A stretch of 64,000 nucleotides of DNA, from contig CM055312.2 of NCBI GenBank assembly GCA_029255685.2, positions 2,442,649-2,506,648 of the forward strand, given 5' to 3'. A program made the translations under genes and the position numbers. Every line of letters begins with the position of its first letter. Position 1 is the first letter of the stretch. This document shows positions 47,678 through 58,218 of the stretch, one piece after another. The DNA comes from Silene conica. Taxonomy: Eukaryota > Streptophyta > Magnoliopsida > Caryophyllales > Caryophyllaceae. The notes below the pieces were generated by a model. The model was not told where the DNA came from. It saw only the letters and a program-made list of their open reading frames with translations, and made no database searches.

Positions 47678-49297
47678 AAGGCTACCATTAGTACCATACA
47701 CCATATCATCGCAACTTCCTATCAAAATGACAATGTTATCTTACTTGCACTCACTTTCTTATCTAACCTCTCACGTTGTTTGTCACAGCTTCAGGTGAGC
47801 CATAACAAGGATGGTATTGTTTATCCCATTTGAGGAAGGCCAACCAATATCCAATTGACGAGTCACGATGTTGAGAACAGAATTTTGATACAGTATGTGC
47901 ACGATAGCAGCACAGATCTATCTCTCTTTTTCCCCGGAGAAAAAGACAAGTCTGAAGCTAAAACATGTGAGACCCGTAATGTTGGTGCAAAAGTCGTCAG
48001 AAAAGCCCTTCAGTTTTACACTGGTGTAACATGTACTATACAAGTGCGCAACAGTATTTTCCTAGATAGCTGGTGTAGCAGAAAATTTTGAACGGAAAAG
48101 TGGCATATATGATCTACCCCTTCCAGACAAAGTAGTCCCAAAACCTTAAGGATGCAATATAGGATCAAATGATCATAGGTAATATAGTCCCATTCTCTTG
48201 ATTACAATGCCACATTGTTGATGAATATGTACATGTCTGAACTGAACCTGGTAAAAACAGTGATGCGCTGAAGCTCTCTTCAAATTTCTTGACAAATTTC
48301 GTCAACATAAATTATGAGTACACGAGATATCTCGTCCAACACAACATTTAGTTTTCTTACGTAGCAGGATCTATCTTATAGCATTTGGGATCCCGAGTGA
48401 GGGCATAGAAAACTAAGAAGAAGAAAAGGGCGATTTTGCTGATTTTTGTACTAAAAGAGGTACTGGTACAAGCAAATTTACAGAAAGTATAATACTCGTG
48501 ATCTTGTTCTCCCTCCATTTTACCCAATTGGCCTTGTATCTGAAATTCTCCAAACAAATAATTAGGACAAACGGCCGTCACTAGCAATACTCTTTGTTCA
48601 ATCAAAGGTAAACAAATAACTACCACAAACGGACGAAGGGCTTATTTTAATGGTTTCTAGCTAATCATGTAAGGGGCTTCCTAATAGGAATATTAATAAT
48701 AGTTGGGTCTCAACCATCATCTTAAGTTTTTGGTTGAGATGTTTCATCTATCGTGGTATCACAGTCAGTGTCACGGGTTTGAATCCTGTCAACTTCAAAA
48801 CCACTCAAAAACACAAAGTGGAAACCCAACACACGGTCAGCACACGGTATGGGGAGCTGTGCAAACTAACCACTCTTCAAGCCCAACGGGCACTAGCACA
48901 CGGTATGGGGCAAACTAACCACTTTTCAAGCCCAACGGGCATTTGATTGAGGGAACGTAATAGGAATATTAATAATAGTTGGACCTCAACCGTTGAGATG
49001 GTTCATCTATATCACTTCCCACTCTTTTTTCACTCCAATACAAAAATTCAAAAAAAAATAGCAATAATATAACCACAAATTCTTATTTAAGATCGCCTTA
49101 ATGCCTTAATCAAGACACACTCCCGTAAGTTAAAACGATCTTAAACAAAACGGACTAATAAAATAACAGAAGGGCAGAGCTAAAATGGCTTATAAACAAA
49201 GATACAGCAATCCTTATGGCTTATACAGTTGTTCTACATTGGAATCATACTGAGAAAGCTAATTAATTATCCAGAAGAAGATACATAAGCTACAGAA
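47678..49297. other. Spacer between the USP-kinase and DUF3339 genes
   Basis: Includes the USP-kinase 3' region, a possible extra terminal exon (47789-47805), an isolated Stowaway-like end near 48512 (CTCCCTCCATTTTACCC) and the repeat at 48681. The frame at 47855-48091 has no recognisable features. Confidence 0.45.
48681..49015 (+). repeat. Unclassified repeat between short direct repeats
   Basis: TAATAGGAATATTAATAATA followed by GTTGG occurs near 48684 and again near 48959, each followed by CTCAACC and a GAGATG..TCATCTAT segment. Between them lie a box B-like CACGGGTTTGAATCCTG and two near-identical blocks with CACACGGTATGGGG and CAAGCCCAACGGGC. It may be a tRNA-derived SINE with internal duplication. 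Confidence 0.4.
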
Positions 49298-49507
49298 TTA
49301 ACCAGCATAAATATGAACACCAACAGCAATAAGCAAAATAGTAATAAGACCAAAGTAAATGATAGTATGAACAAGAATGGAAGCACCACTTGTATGCATG
49401 TTTCCAAACTCAATCACTCTTCCATGTCCTGGTATTTGAAATAGTAGTCCTGGTTGCAACAGCACGAACAGTACCACTGCTATTACTACTGGGCCCCAAT
49501 CCGCCAT
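49298..49507 (-). CDS. DUF3339 small membrane protein
   Basis: A single-exon frame of 69 residues starting MADWGPVVIAVVLFVLLQPG, the hallmark N-terminus of plant DUF3339 proteins, which are typically about 68 residues. There are two hydrophobic segments (about 7-24 and 44-66) around a polar centre with GHGRVIEFGNMHTSG. The protein is predicted to span the membrane twice; its role is unknown. Its promoter lies between 49508 and the Helitron fragments starting at 49641, so only about 130 bp of upstream DNA is free of transposon sequence. Confidence 0.93.
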   Translation of the reverse strand: MADWGPVVIAVVLFVLLQPGLLFQIPGHGRVIEFGNMHTSGASILVHTIIYFGLITILLIAVGVHIYAG

Positions 49508-49640
49508 TTTCCAATCGAAATTTCTAGGGTTTTGATTTTTGATTTGTTTGGGTTGTGATTTGGAGTGAAGTAGAAAAGGAGAGTATTTTTGTTTTATATT
49601 TGGGATAAATTACAACTAACCTCCGCGTATTTACGTATCA

Positions 49641-49690
49641 TCATATATTTATTTATCTAATGCAGAAGCCAAGCTGCTGACGTGGCATCA
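49641..49690 (+). mobile_element. Helitron 5'-end fragment
   Basis: A stray 50 bp copy of the Helitron 5' end (TCATATATTTATTTATC, with a 4 bp duplication, to GCTGACGTGGCA) sits directly before copy A. Confidence 0.8.
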
Positions 49691-50888
49691 TCATATATTT
49701 ATCTAATGCAGAAGTCAAGCTGCTGACGTGGCATCACTAGAAAAAAGCTTTGTCCTACGTGTCGCGTTGTAAAGCATCCTAAAGCTATTGTCCAATTAGA
49801 TTCATCCTAGATCTATTGTCCAATAACATTCAAGATATGGTATAATGGTATAATAACTATTCCAAGATTTCACGGCCTAAATCTATGGAATCACAAGATT
49901 TCATTCCATATATTGAAACAATAAATAATGACAGTTTTGGCTGAAGATTAATTCCGTAGCACGGCCTAAATCCTAGAGTTACCAATCCATAATCACCGAA
50001 CAAAAAAATACCTACAAGTATTTTTTAGACTACATTTTCGATTTACATATGGGTCGGAATAATTACGGGTCGGAATACCTAAAAGAATTTTTTAGACTAC
50101 TTTTTTTTATTGTTTAATCGTTATTAAATATGGGTCGGAATAATTACTCTTCGTCGGTATATACACTTATGTGAGCGTCGTGATTTATTAGACTACATTT
50201 TCGATTTATTGTAAGACATCTGACTATTCACGTGAATGCGAAACATTTTAACAACTACGGAGTATTTATTTAATATAGTAAATAGTAAATGAGTGGTCAT
50301 TTAATAATTTTGGAATGTCTTCGTGTAAGATGTCGCGCGTAATAACTGTTATTTATTATATGAACATCTTTAATAAATATAATTAAAAATACGTTTTTTA
50401 ACCCAACTATACATTTACTACTCACGCCTCATCGGATTATTTACGTTTTACTTTGATTGTACGATATGTAATACTCCCTCCTATTCCATATATTCTTCCC
50501 TATTTCCTTATTCGGTTATTCGGGTTTTCTTCCCTATTTCCTTTTTTGGAAGGATTTGTGTGGTCTAAATTCAATGGTAGGTGGGCCATTGTGTTTTGTG
50601 TGGTCCAAATCATATTGCTTATTTTTGGGGCAAAAATGAAAGGGGAAGAATATATAGAATAGGAGGGAGTATAAAACTTTATTTTATATATGGGTTACAT
50701 ATTTTAAAAATGGTGCAATGAGTAATTAAAAGTATACAAATTCTATTGTAAGTCTTGATCATCTTAATGAACAACTATATGATAGCTCATATATACCGTC
50801 ATACCGACATGTGTCATAAATAATTCAAAATTTATTTATATGTATATAATTAATCAGCTTTCTTTGTTATTATTAATTACGGTATTCA
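49691..50888 (+). mobile_element. Helitron copy A (left arm), missing its 3' end
   Basis: Starts TCATATATTTATCTAATGC and matches copy B until GGTATTCA, where B's last 116 bp, including the 3' hairpin and CTAG, are absent. Copy B follows at once, head to tail. It contains a 196 bp Stowaway MITE not present in B. It has no transposase and so is non-autonomous. Confidence 0.85.
50474..50669. mobile_element. Stowaway MITE inside Helitron copy A
   Basis: The ends CTCCCTCCTATTCCATATAT and ATATATAGAATAGGAGGGAG are inverted, with TA on both sides. Copy B shows the empty site (GTAATATAAAAC at 51668), proving insertion into A. The 69-codon frame inside is not a gene. Confidence 0.92.
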
Positions 50889-52004
50889 TCATATATTTAT
50901 CTAATGCAGAAGCCAAGCTGCTGACGTGGCATCACTAGAAAAAAGCTTTGTCCTACGTGTCGCGTTGTAAAGCATCCTAAAGCTATTGTCCAATTAGATT
51001 CATCCTAGAGCTATTGTCCAATAACATTCAACATATGGTATAATGGTATAATAACTATTCCAAGATTTCACGGACTAAATCTATGGAATCACAAGATTTC
51101 ATTCCATATATTGAAACAATAAATAATGACAGTTTTGGCTGAAGATTAATTCCGTAGCACGGCCTAAATCCTAGAGTTATCAATCCATAATCACCGAACA
51201 AAAAAATACCTACAAGTATTTTTTAGACTACATTTTCGATTTACATATGGGTCGGAATAATTACGGGTCGGAATACCTAAAAGAATTTTTTAGACTACTT
51301 TTTTTTATTGTTTAATCGTTATTAAATATGGGTCGGAATAATTACTCTTCGTCGGTATATACACTTATGTGAGCGTCGTGATTTATTAGACTACATTTTC
51401 GATTTATTGTAAGACATCTGACTATTCACGTGAATGCGAAACATTTTAACAACTACGGAGTATTTATTTAATATAGTAAATAGTAAATGAGTGGTCATTT
51501 AATAATTTTGGAATGTCTTCGTGTAAGATGTCGCGCGTAATAACTGTTATTTATTATATGAACATCTTTAATAAATATAATTAAAAATACGTTTTTTAAC
51601 CCAACTATACATTTACTACTCACGCCTCATCGGATTATTTACGTTTTACTTTGATTGTACGATATGTAATATAAAACTTTATTTTATATATGGGTTACAT
51701 ATTTTAAAAATGGTGCAATGAGTAATTAAAAGTATACAAATTCTATTGTAAGTCTTGATCATCTTAATGAACAACTATATGATAGCTCATATATACCGTC
51801 ATACCGACATGTGTCATAAATAATTCAAAATTTATTTATATGTATATAATTAATCAGCTTTCTTTGTTATTATTAATTACGGTATTCATCTAAAGTTAAA
51901 AGCAGGCCACAGTAAATAATTAATTTGCTTATCTCCAATATTATTAACTATATTCATCTAAAGTTTAAAAAACAGACCCGTGAATTTCACGGGTTACAGC
52001 CTAG
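50889..52004 (+). mobile_element. Helitron copy B (left arm), complete
   Basis: 1,116 bp from TCATATATTTATC to a 3' hairpin (ACCCGTGAA / TTTCACGGGT) followed by TACAGCCTAG and host T. This is a full non-autonomous Helitron by structure, without coding capacity. Confidence 0.87.
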
Positions 52005-52113
52005 TTAATTAATATAGTACGTAACTAAATTAATAAAATAATTAGAAACCAACTGCTAGTGCTATACGTGAAGCTGTGCAAATCCAATGCTGACATCATC
52101 AATCACGTGCTAT

Positions 52114-52199
52114 GTTCGGAATTAAAATACGGTGGTAATCGGGGAGTATACGTAGCACGTTCGGAATTAAAATACGGTGGTAATCGGGGAGTATACGTA
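52114..52199. repeat. 45-bp tandem duplication in the palindrome centre
   Basis: GTTCGGAATTAAAATACGGT and the following sequence to GAGTATACGTA occur twice, 45 bp apart, within the 248 bp spacer between the two Helitron arms. Confidence 0.9.
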
Positions 52200-52252
52200 A
52201 AAGTTTGGGGTTATTTTTATAAAAAACCAAATACGTAGTGGTTTTTAAAAAA

Positions 52253-53368
52253 CTAGGCTGTAACCCGTGAAATTCACGGGTCTGTTTTTTAAACTTTAGA
52301 TGAATATAGTTAATAATATTGGAGATAAGCAAATTAATTATTTACTGTGGCCTGCTTTTAACTTTAGATGAATACCGTAATTAATAATAACAAAGAAAGC
52401 TGATTAATTATATACATATAAATAAATTTTGAATTATTTATGACACATGTCGGTATGACGGTATATATGAGCTATCATATAGTTGTTCATTAAGATGATC
52501 AAGACTTACAATAGAATTTGTATACTTTTAATTACTCATTGCACCATTTTTAAAATATGTAACCCATATATAAAATAAAGTTTTATATTACATATCGTAC
52601 AATCAAAGTAAAACGTAAATAATCCGATGAGGCGTGAGTAGTAAATGTATAGTTGGGTTAAAAAACGTATTTTTAATTATATTTATTAAAGATGTTCATA
52701 TAATAAATAACAGTTATTACGCGCGACATCTTACACGAAGACATTCCAAAATTATTAAATGACCACTCATTTACTATTTACTATATTAAATAAATACTCC
52801 GTAGTTGTTAAAATGTTTCGCATTCACGTGAATAGTCAGATGTCTTACAATAAATCGAAAATGTAGTCTAATAAATCACGACGCTCACATAAGTGTATAT
52901 ACCGACGAAGAGTAATTATTCCGACCCATATTTAATAACGATTAAACAATAAAAAAAAGTAGTCCAAAAAATTCTTTTAGGTATTCCGACCCGTAATTAT
53001 TCCGACCCATATGTAAATCGAAAATGTAGTCTAAAAAATACTTGTAGATATTTTTTTGTTCGGTGATTATGGATTGATAACTCTAGGATTTAGGCCGTGC
53101 TACGGAATTAATTTTCAGCCAAAACTGTCATTATTTATTGTTTCAATATATGGAATGAAATCTTGTGATTCCATAGATTTAGTCCGTGAAATCTTGGAAT
53201 AGTTATTATACCATTATACCATATGTTGAATGTTATTGGACAATAGCTCTAGGATGAATCTAATTGGACAATAGCTTTAGGATGCTTTACAACGCGACAC
53301 GTAGGACAAAGCTTTTTTCTAGTGATGCCACGTCAGCAGCTTGGCTTCTGCATTAGATAAATATATGA
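52253..53368 (-). mobile_element. Helitron copy B' (right arm), complete, inverted
   Basis: Reverse complement of copy B with the same length of 1,116 bp. Its CTAG 3' end is at 52253-52256 and its 5' TC at 53367-53368. A few point differences from B are visible, for example near 53048 and 53113. Confidence 0.87.
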
Positions 53369-54566
53369 TGAATACCGTAATTAATAATAACAAAGAAAGC
53401 TGATTAATTATATACATATAAATAAATTTTGAATTATTTATGACACATGTCGGTATGACGGTATATATGAGCTATCATATAGTTGTTCATTAAGATGATC
53501 AAGACTTACAATAGAATTTGTATACTTTTAATTACTCATTGCACCATTTTTAAAATATGTAACCCATATATAAAATAAAGTTTTATACTCCCTCCTATTC
53601 TATATATTCTTCCCCTTTCATTTTTGCCCCAAAAATAAGCAATATGATTTGGACCACACAAAACACAATGGCCCACCTACCATTGAATTTAGACCACACA
53701 AATCCTTCCAAAAAAGGAAATAGGGAAGAAAACCCGAATAACCGAATAAGGAAATAGGGAAGAATATATGGAATAGGAGGGAGTATTACATATCGTACAA
53801 TCAAAGTAAAACGTAAATAATCCGATGAGGCGTGAGTAGTAAATGTATAGTTGGGTTAAAAAACGTATTTTTAATTATATTTATTAAAGATGTTCATATA
53901 ATAAATAACAGTTATTACGCGCGACATCTTACACGAAGACATTCCAAAATTATTAAATGACCACTCATTTACTATTTACTATATTAAATAAATACTCCGT
54001 AGTTGTTAAAATGTTTCGCATTCACGTGAATAGTCAGATGTCTTACAATAAATCGAAAATGTAGTCTAATAAATCACGACGCTCACATAAGTGTATATAC
54101 CGACGAAGAGTAATTATTCCGACCCATATTTAATAACGATTAAACAATAAAAAAATGTAGTCCAAAAAATTCTTTTAGGTATTCCGACCCGTAATTATTC
54201 CGACCCATATGTAAATCGAAAATGTAGTCTAAAAAATACTTGTAGGTATTTTTTTGTTCGGTGATTATGGATTGATAACTCTAGGATTTAGGCCGTGCTA
54301 CGGAATTAATCTTCAGCCAAAACTGTCATTATTTATTGTTTCAATATATGGAATGAAATCTTGTGATTCCATAGATTTAGTCCGTGAAATCTTGGAATAG
54401 TTATTATACCATTATACCATATGTTGAATGTTATTGGACAATAGCTCTAGGATGAATCTAATTGGACAATAGCTTTAGGATGCTTTACAACGCGACACGT
54501 AGGACAAAGCTTTTTTCTAGTGATGCCACGTCAGCAGCTTGGCTTCTGCATTAGATAAATATATGA
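53369..54566 (-). mobile_element. Helitron copy A' (right arm), inverted
   Basis: Reverse complement of copy A with the same 1,198 bp length, the same missing 3' end and the same MITE at the same site. The arm ends at the TC at 54565-54566. Confidence 0.87.
53588..53783. mobile_element. Stowaway MITE inside Helitron copy A'
   Basis: Inverted counterpart of 50474-50669, of equal length, encoding the identical 69-codon frame on the minus strand. The empty site is in copy B' near 52586. Confidence 0.92.
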
Positions 54567-54744
54567 TATTATGTACTTGTACAAGATATCGGGGGAGTGG
54601 CGTGGTCGTTGCCCAATCTAATCCCATCATGGTCAAAATTGTCAATCTTAAACAACAAAACACGTCAATTATATGGATTTGCAAAAAAAACAAAATAGTT
54701 GAGAAATGACAAACTCTTATCCCATATACCTCTAATATAATATA

Positions 54745-54930
54745 CTACCTCCAAGTTCCTATGATGTTTTATTCAATTACATTGATGTTACCTCTTTTCT
54801 CTTTTGGACAACTTTGTGTGGTCTAAAATCAATTTGGTGTGGGGTCATGTGTATTGTGTGATCTAAATTGATTCTCTTATTTTTTTTGTCAAAATGAAAA
54901 GGGAACATCCTAGGAAATTGGAGGGAGTAG
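54745..54930. mobile_element. Stowaway-like MITE
   Basis: The ends CTACCTCCAAGTTCCTA and TAGGAAATTGGAGGGAGTAG are imperfectly inverted and flanked by TA. Confidence 0.7.
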
Positions 54931-56318
54931 TATTTATCCTTATTTTACGTTTAAAACGAATATGAGCTTCTTAAAGAAGACTAAGGATAGCTTAGTCATT
55001 TATCTCTTTTGTTCTAGTTCTAGGTTGCTCGAAAACGGACACGGACACGGCACTTCAAATTGAGATTTTATCAATTTTTTTGTTTTTCCTTATTTAAACT
55101 TAATTGTAGGAAGGTAGAACGAACATGGCCTTGGGCGATCGAATTAGCAAAGCTCAACAAGATTCGACCGGGTAAAACACGATAATTTTGTGAGCTGACA
55201 AATGAAGCAAGGTGTAATGGTTGGAAAAACTTCACCACATTCGTTCAAATAGGCCAGCCAATTGACAAGTAATATGGGATACTAAATTACCGAAAAGGCT
55301 GGAGTTACACTCAGTGTAGGGGGGTTTTCCTACACTTGCAATGGGAGGGTGACATGTGTCCATTTTGTTGGAATCTGATTTTTACATCTTTCTTGAGATT
55401 CCTTGCATTAAATGCCCACTTGCATGCTGACCCCACCTAATTACCCACTAACCTATAGTTTAAGACATGTTTACTTTTTGTAATTTGCTACTTTTTCAAC
55501 ACAACTTGCTTTAGAGAATACATTTAAAGTATTATGTATTATATATGTAGGGTATACGGCATACGGTATACATTTATACGGTATTTATACGGTATATGAT
55601 ATACGGTATTTATACGTATACTTTAATTTTTAAATATTTTTTTTAATAAATTACTTTTTAGTATCCGTATTTTTCGTATCTTAATGTCGTATTTATACGG
55701 TATTTTTTTCAATTGAATAATTTTTATACTAAAATTAAAAAAAAAAGGAGATAATTACTTAAAAAAAAGGGAAGAGAACATGATATTTTTCCATTAACCA
55801 CTTCCTGAGTAGTCTTTATATTTAATAAAGATTGTGAAAGAATCAGTTGTTTACAGTGGGTGGATTGGGTGATTGTTGTTTGCATAAGTTGTCATTTGCT
55901 CCATAGGTTGCAGGTTCGAGCCTTGTCGAGTGCCTCTATTTTTTATTTTTGGTAATTTGTTTGTTGTGAGGGATTAATGAACGTAACCCATAATTAAATT
56001 CAAATTAGTATTTTTAACATATTTAGGTATTTTTTCGTATCATATCTATCTGCATTGATCATAATTTTTTTTTGGGTGTAAAAGTAAGAAAATATGCATA
56101 TTTTACCATAATGCTATAGTACATAGTTGAATATACTAAATCGCGACATGATTTAATTCGAGTATAGCATAGTTGAATATATTAAATCGCGAAATGATTT
56201 AATTTACGATAATATGTAACATGTTTATACGGTTATACCCATTACTTGTTTGTTGTTATTCAAGAAAAGCTTAAACTAATAGTTCATGGTCTACATTAGT
56301 TTAGCTTACAATTCAACA
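54931..56318. other. AT-rich spacer
   Basis: Holds a TATACGGTAT-type low-complexity run at about 55545-55700 and a box B-like GGTTCGAGCC at about 55912. No gene seen. Confidence 0.45.
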
Positions 56319-56840
56319 CTAATCGTAATACGCCTCATCCTCTGACCATAAATCAAAGGGGCCATCGTCGTGGACAGTTGGATCATCCATGTCTCTGTTT
56401 CCCTCCATCCAACAATGGTAGACATACCTTGCTTCTATCGTTGGTAAATCAAGACAGGTACACTGGATAGAAAACACACGACCCCATCTTGATCTGATTA
56501 TTAACCCGTTTATTTCTTCTCTCTTCACTTGACTCTTATAATCAGCTGTCATCTTAGATGTATCTGTTCCAATTGCAAATAAAGAAGCCCACTTTCTGCA
56601 CACTTCAGCCATACTACGTTTGTCCTGATGATTGAGCCTCTCAAAAATGCTAGTCATTAGCTCATCAGAACTGAGCAATAGATGGTTAATTCGATCGCCT
56701 ACTGTCGTCTTTTTTAGCACATACTGTGTTTCGAACAATGATTTAGATTTGAACTGCTCCTTTTTCCATCGTATGTAGTCATTCTCAAACTCACGTTTGT
56801 CTTCTCTGTAAAAGTAACCAACACCAGTACAGCGAGGCAT
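56319..56840 (-). CDS. Unknown protein with F-box-like segment
   Basis: An open frame of 173 residues from ATG 56840. Residues 54-88 (LLLSSDELMTSIFERLNHQD, then a Val-Cys-Arg-Lys-Trp ending) follow the F-box spacing, in which a hydrophobic helix pair ends in C+xW. If real it could bind SKP1 in an SCF ubiquitin ligase, but it lacks LRR, kelch or other substrate domains and the C-terminus is acidic. A likely 5'-leader intron runs from a CAG/GTATTG donor near 57474 to the TAG/GT just before the ATG. The upstream DNA has a telo-box run. I do not recognise the family; the name rests on this one motif. Confidence 0.55.
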   Translation of the reverse strand: MPRCTGVGYFYREDKREFENDYIRWKKEQFKSKSLFETQYVLKKTTVGDRINHLLLSSDELMTSIFERLNHQDKRSMAEVCRKWASLFAIGTDTSKMTADYKSQVKREEINGLIIRSRWGRVFSIQCTCLDLPTIEARYVYHCWMEGNRDMDDPTVHDDGPFDLWSEDEAYYD

Positions 56841-57046
56841 ACCTATTTAACGAAATTTAATTGCAGACAAAGAAACCCAATCAAATCCTGCAGAAATTAC
56901 ATAATTTACCACCAAACCTTAACCCAAATCAGTTTATATGTCAAAAAGTTGAATTCAGTAAGCAGAAGAAATGTGCAACACTTATAGCAATAAACTTAAT
57001 GAACAAAAATCTGAAAACCATGGAGAAGCCACGAAATCCCAAAGTT

Positions 57047-57410
57047 CAGGAAGTTTTAGGTATACTAATACAGCTCTCAGAATTCTATTACTTACTATCT
57101 CTGTTTCCATCGGTTGCTTATCATGACTAGTCGAGATTCAGGCACGTAAAGTGAGTAACCAAAAGAGCTGAAGATATAAAATCACAGAGAAGTCATAAAC
57201 AGAAAAATAGCAGAAAGTCTGAGGATTACTATTACGGCTTTCACCATTCCACTGTGTACTACCTCCGTCTCCATCATTTGTTTAACATGACAATTCAAGA
57301 ATCAGAAACTTCAAGTGATTGACTAACAGATCGAAAAATATGAAAGCACAGGGAAGTCGTAAACACCCAAATTTCAGCCAGTTTGAGGGATACTACTACA
57401 GTATTCACAA
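57047..57410. repeat. Diverged tandem repeat of about 164 bp
   Basis: Landmarks CAGGAAGTTTTAGG (57047), CAGAAAGTCTGAGG (57211) and CAGCCAGTTTGAGG (57375) are evenly spaced. Each is followed by a TACTA-rich part; the first two also share a CTATCTC/TACCTCCGTCTCCATC segment and an AAATCACAGAGAAGTC-like end. It lies upstream of the F-box-like frame, probably in its leader intron. Confidence 0.6.
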
Positions 57411-58218
57411 TACTATTAACTACAACAATTAACCACATTGTAAAGCAGTAGTTAAGGAAATCGACAATACCTGCAGCGTTTAATTCACGCGGAACACAAC
57501 CAGTTACCACTAATTTCAATCGTAGTTAATAACCTGTTTCCAAATTCGCAACTAAACCATTTTAACAAAAATAAATCTATTACAATTCAGGTGACTGTAC
57601 AAATATAGATTTATGCACAATTCGTTTAATCAGTGTATATACTACTTATGATTGAATACATTAAATTAGTGAATACTTACTTTAAGAGTAGTAGTCGTTG
57701 GACCTAGTGATCCCGTGTTCGTGCTTGATCTAAACTGGAAGTTTTCTTTCAGAGATAGGAAAAAGTTGGAGATCTGGAAAATGTGAAGGATTTAGAGAGA
57801 TTGACTATTGTGTGTGGTGAAAAAGGGTTTAGGGTTTAGGGTTTAGCTGTGTCAAAGTGGTAGAATTCCCATCTTAGAATTCGAAGATCCTGTGTTCAAT
57901 TCCCCTAAGCATCATTTTGAAGTTTAAATTTTCATTTAAAAATCACAAAAAGTGGTGTCAGTAAGGATCGAAACCGCGCATACTATGGTGAACTATGAAC
58001 AGTTATCCAACTTGCTAATGAAGCCCTCTTGGCATATTCTGGAAGTACAATTTCAATTTATAACATAGCTGTTGGGCCTCCTTTGCTTTTTTTGTAATCA
58101 AAATTGTTAATATTATTTAAAAACTGTTCCTTGTATTCATATTAAAAAATGTACCTTGTATTTGTAAAATTGTTTATTAATGAAACTTAAAATAAAACGT
58201 GTAAATCAATTACAATAT
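57411..58218. other. Upstream region of the F-box-like frame
   Basis: Presumed promoter and leader of the minus-strand frame at 56840, then the 3' region of the FAR1-related gene. No other gene seen. Confidence 0.45.
57826..57848 (-). promoter_or_regulatory. Telo-box run
   Basis: On the minus strand three AAACCCT units follow each other. Single telo boxes are common near plant transcription starts, and this one lies upstream of the F-box-like frame. Confidence 0.45.

Noticed and set aside
50453-50662. A 69-codon frame repeated identically at 53595-53804 on the other strand
   Set aside because: It is the Stowaway MITE plus flank inside Helitron copies A and A', duplicated with the palindrome, not a gene pair.
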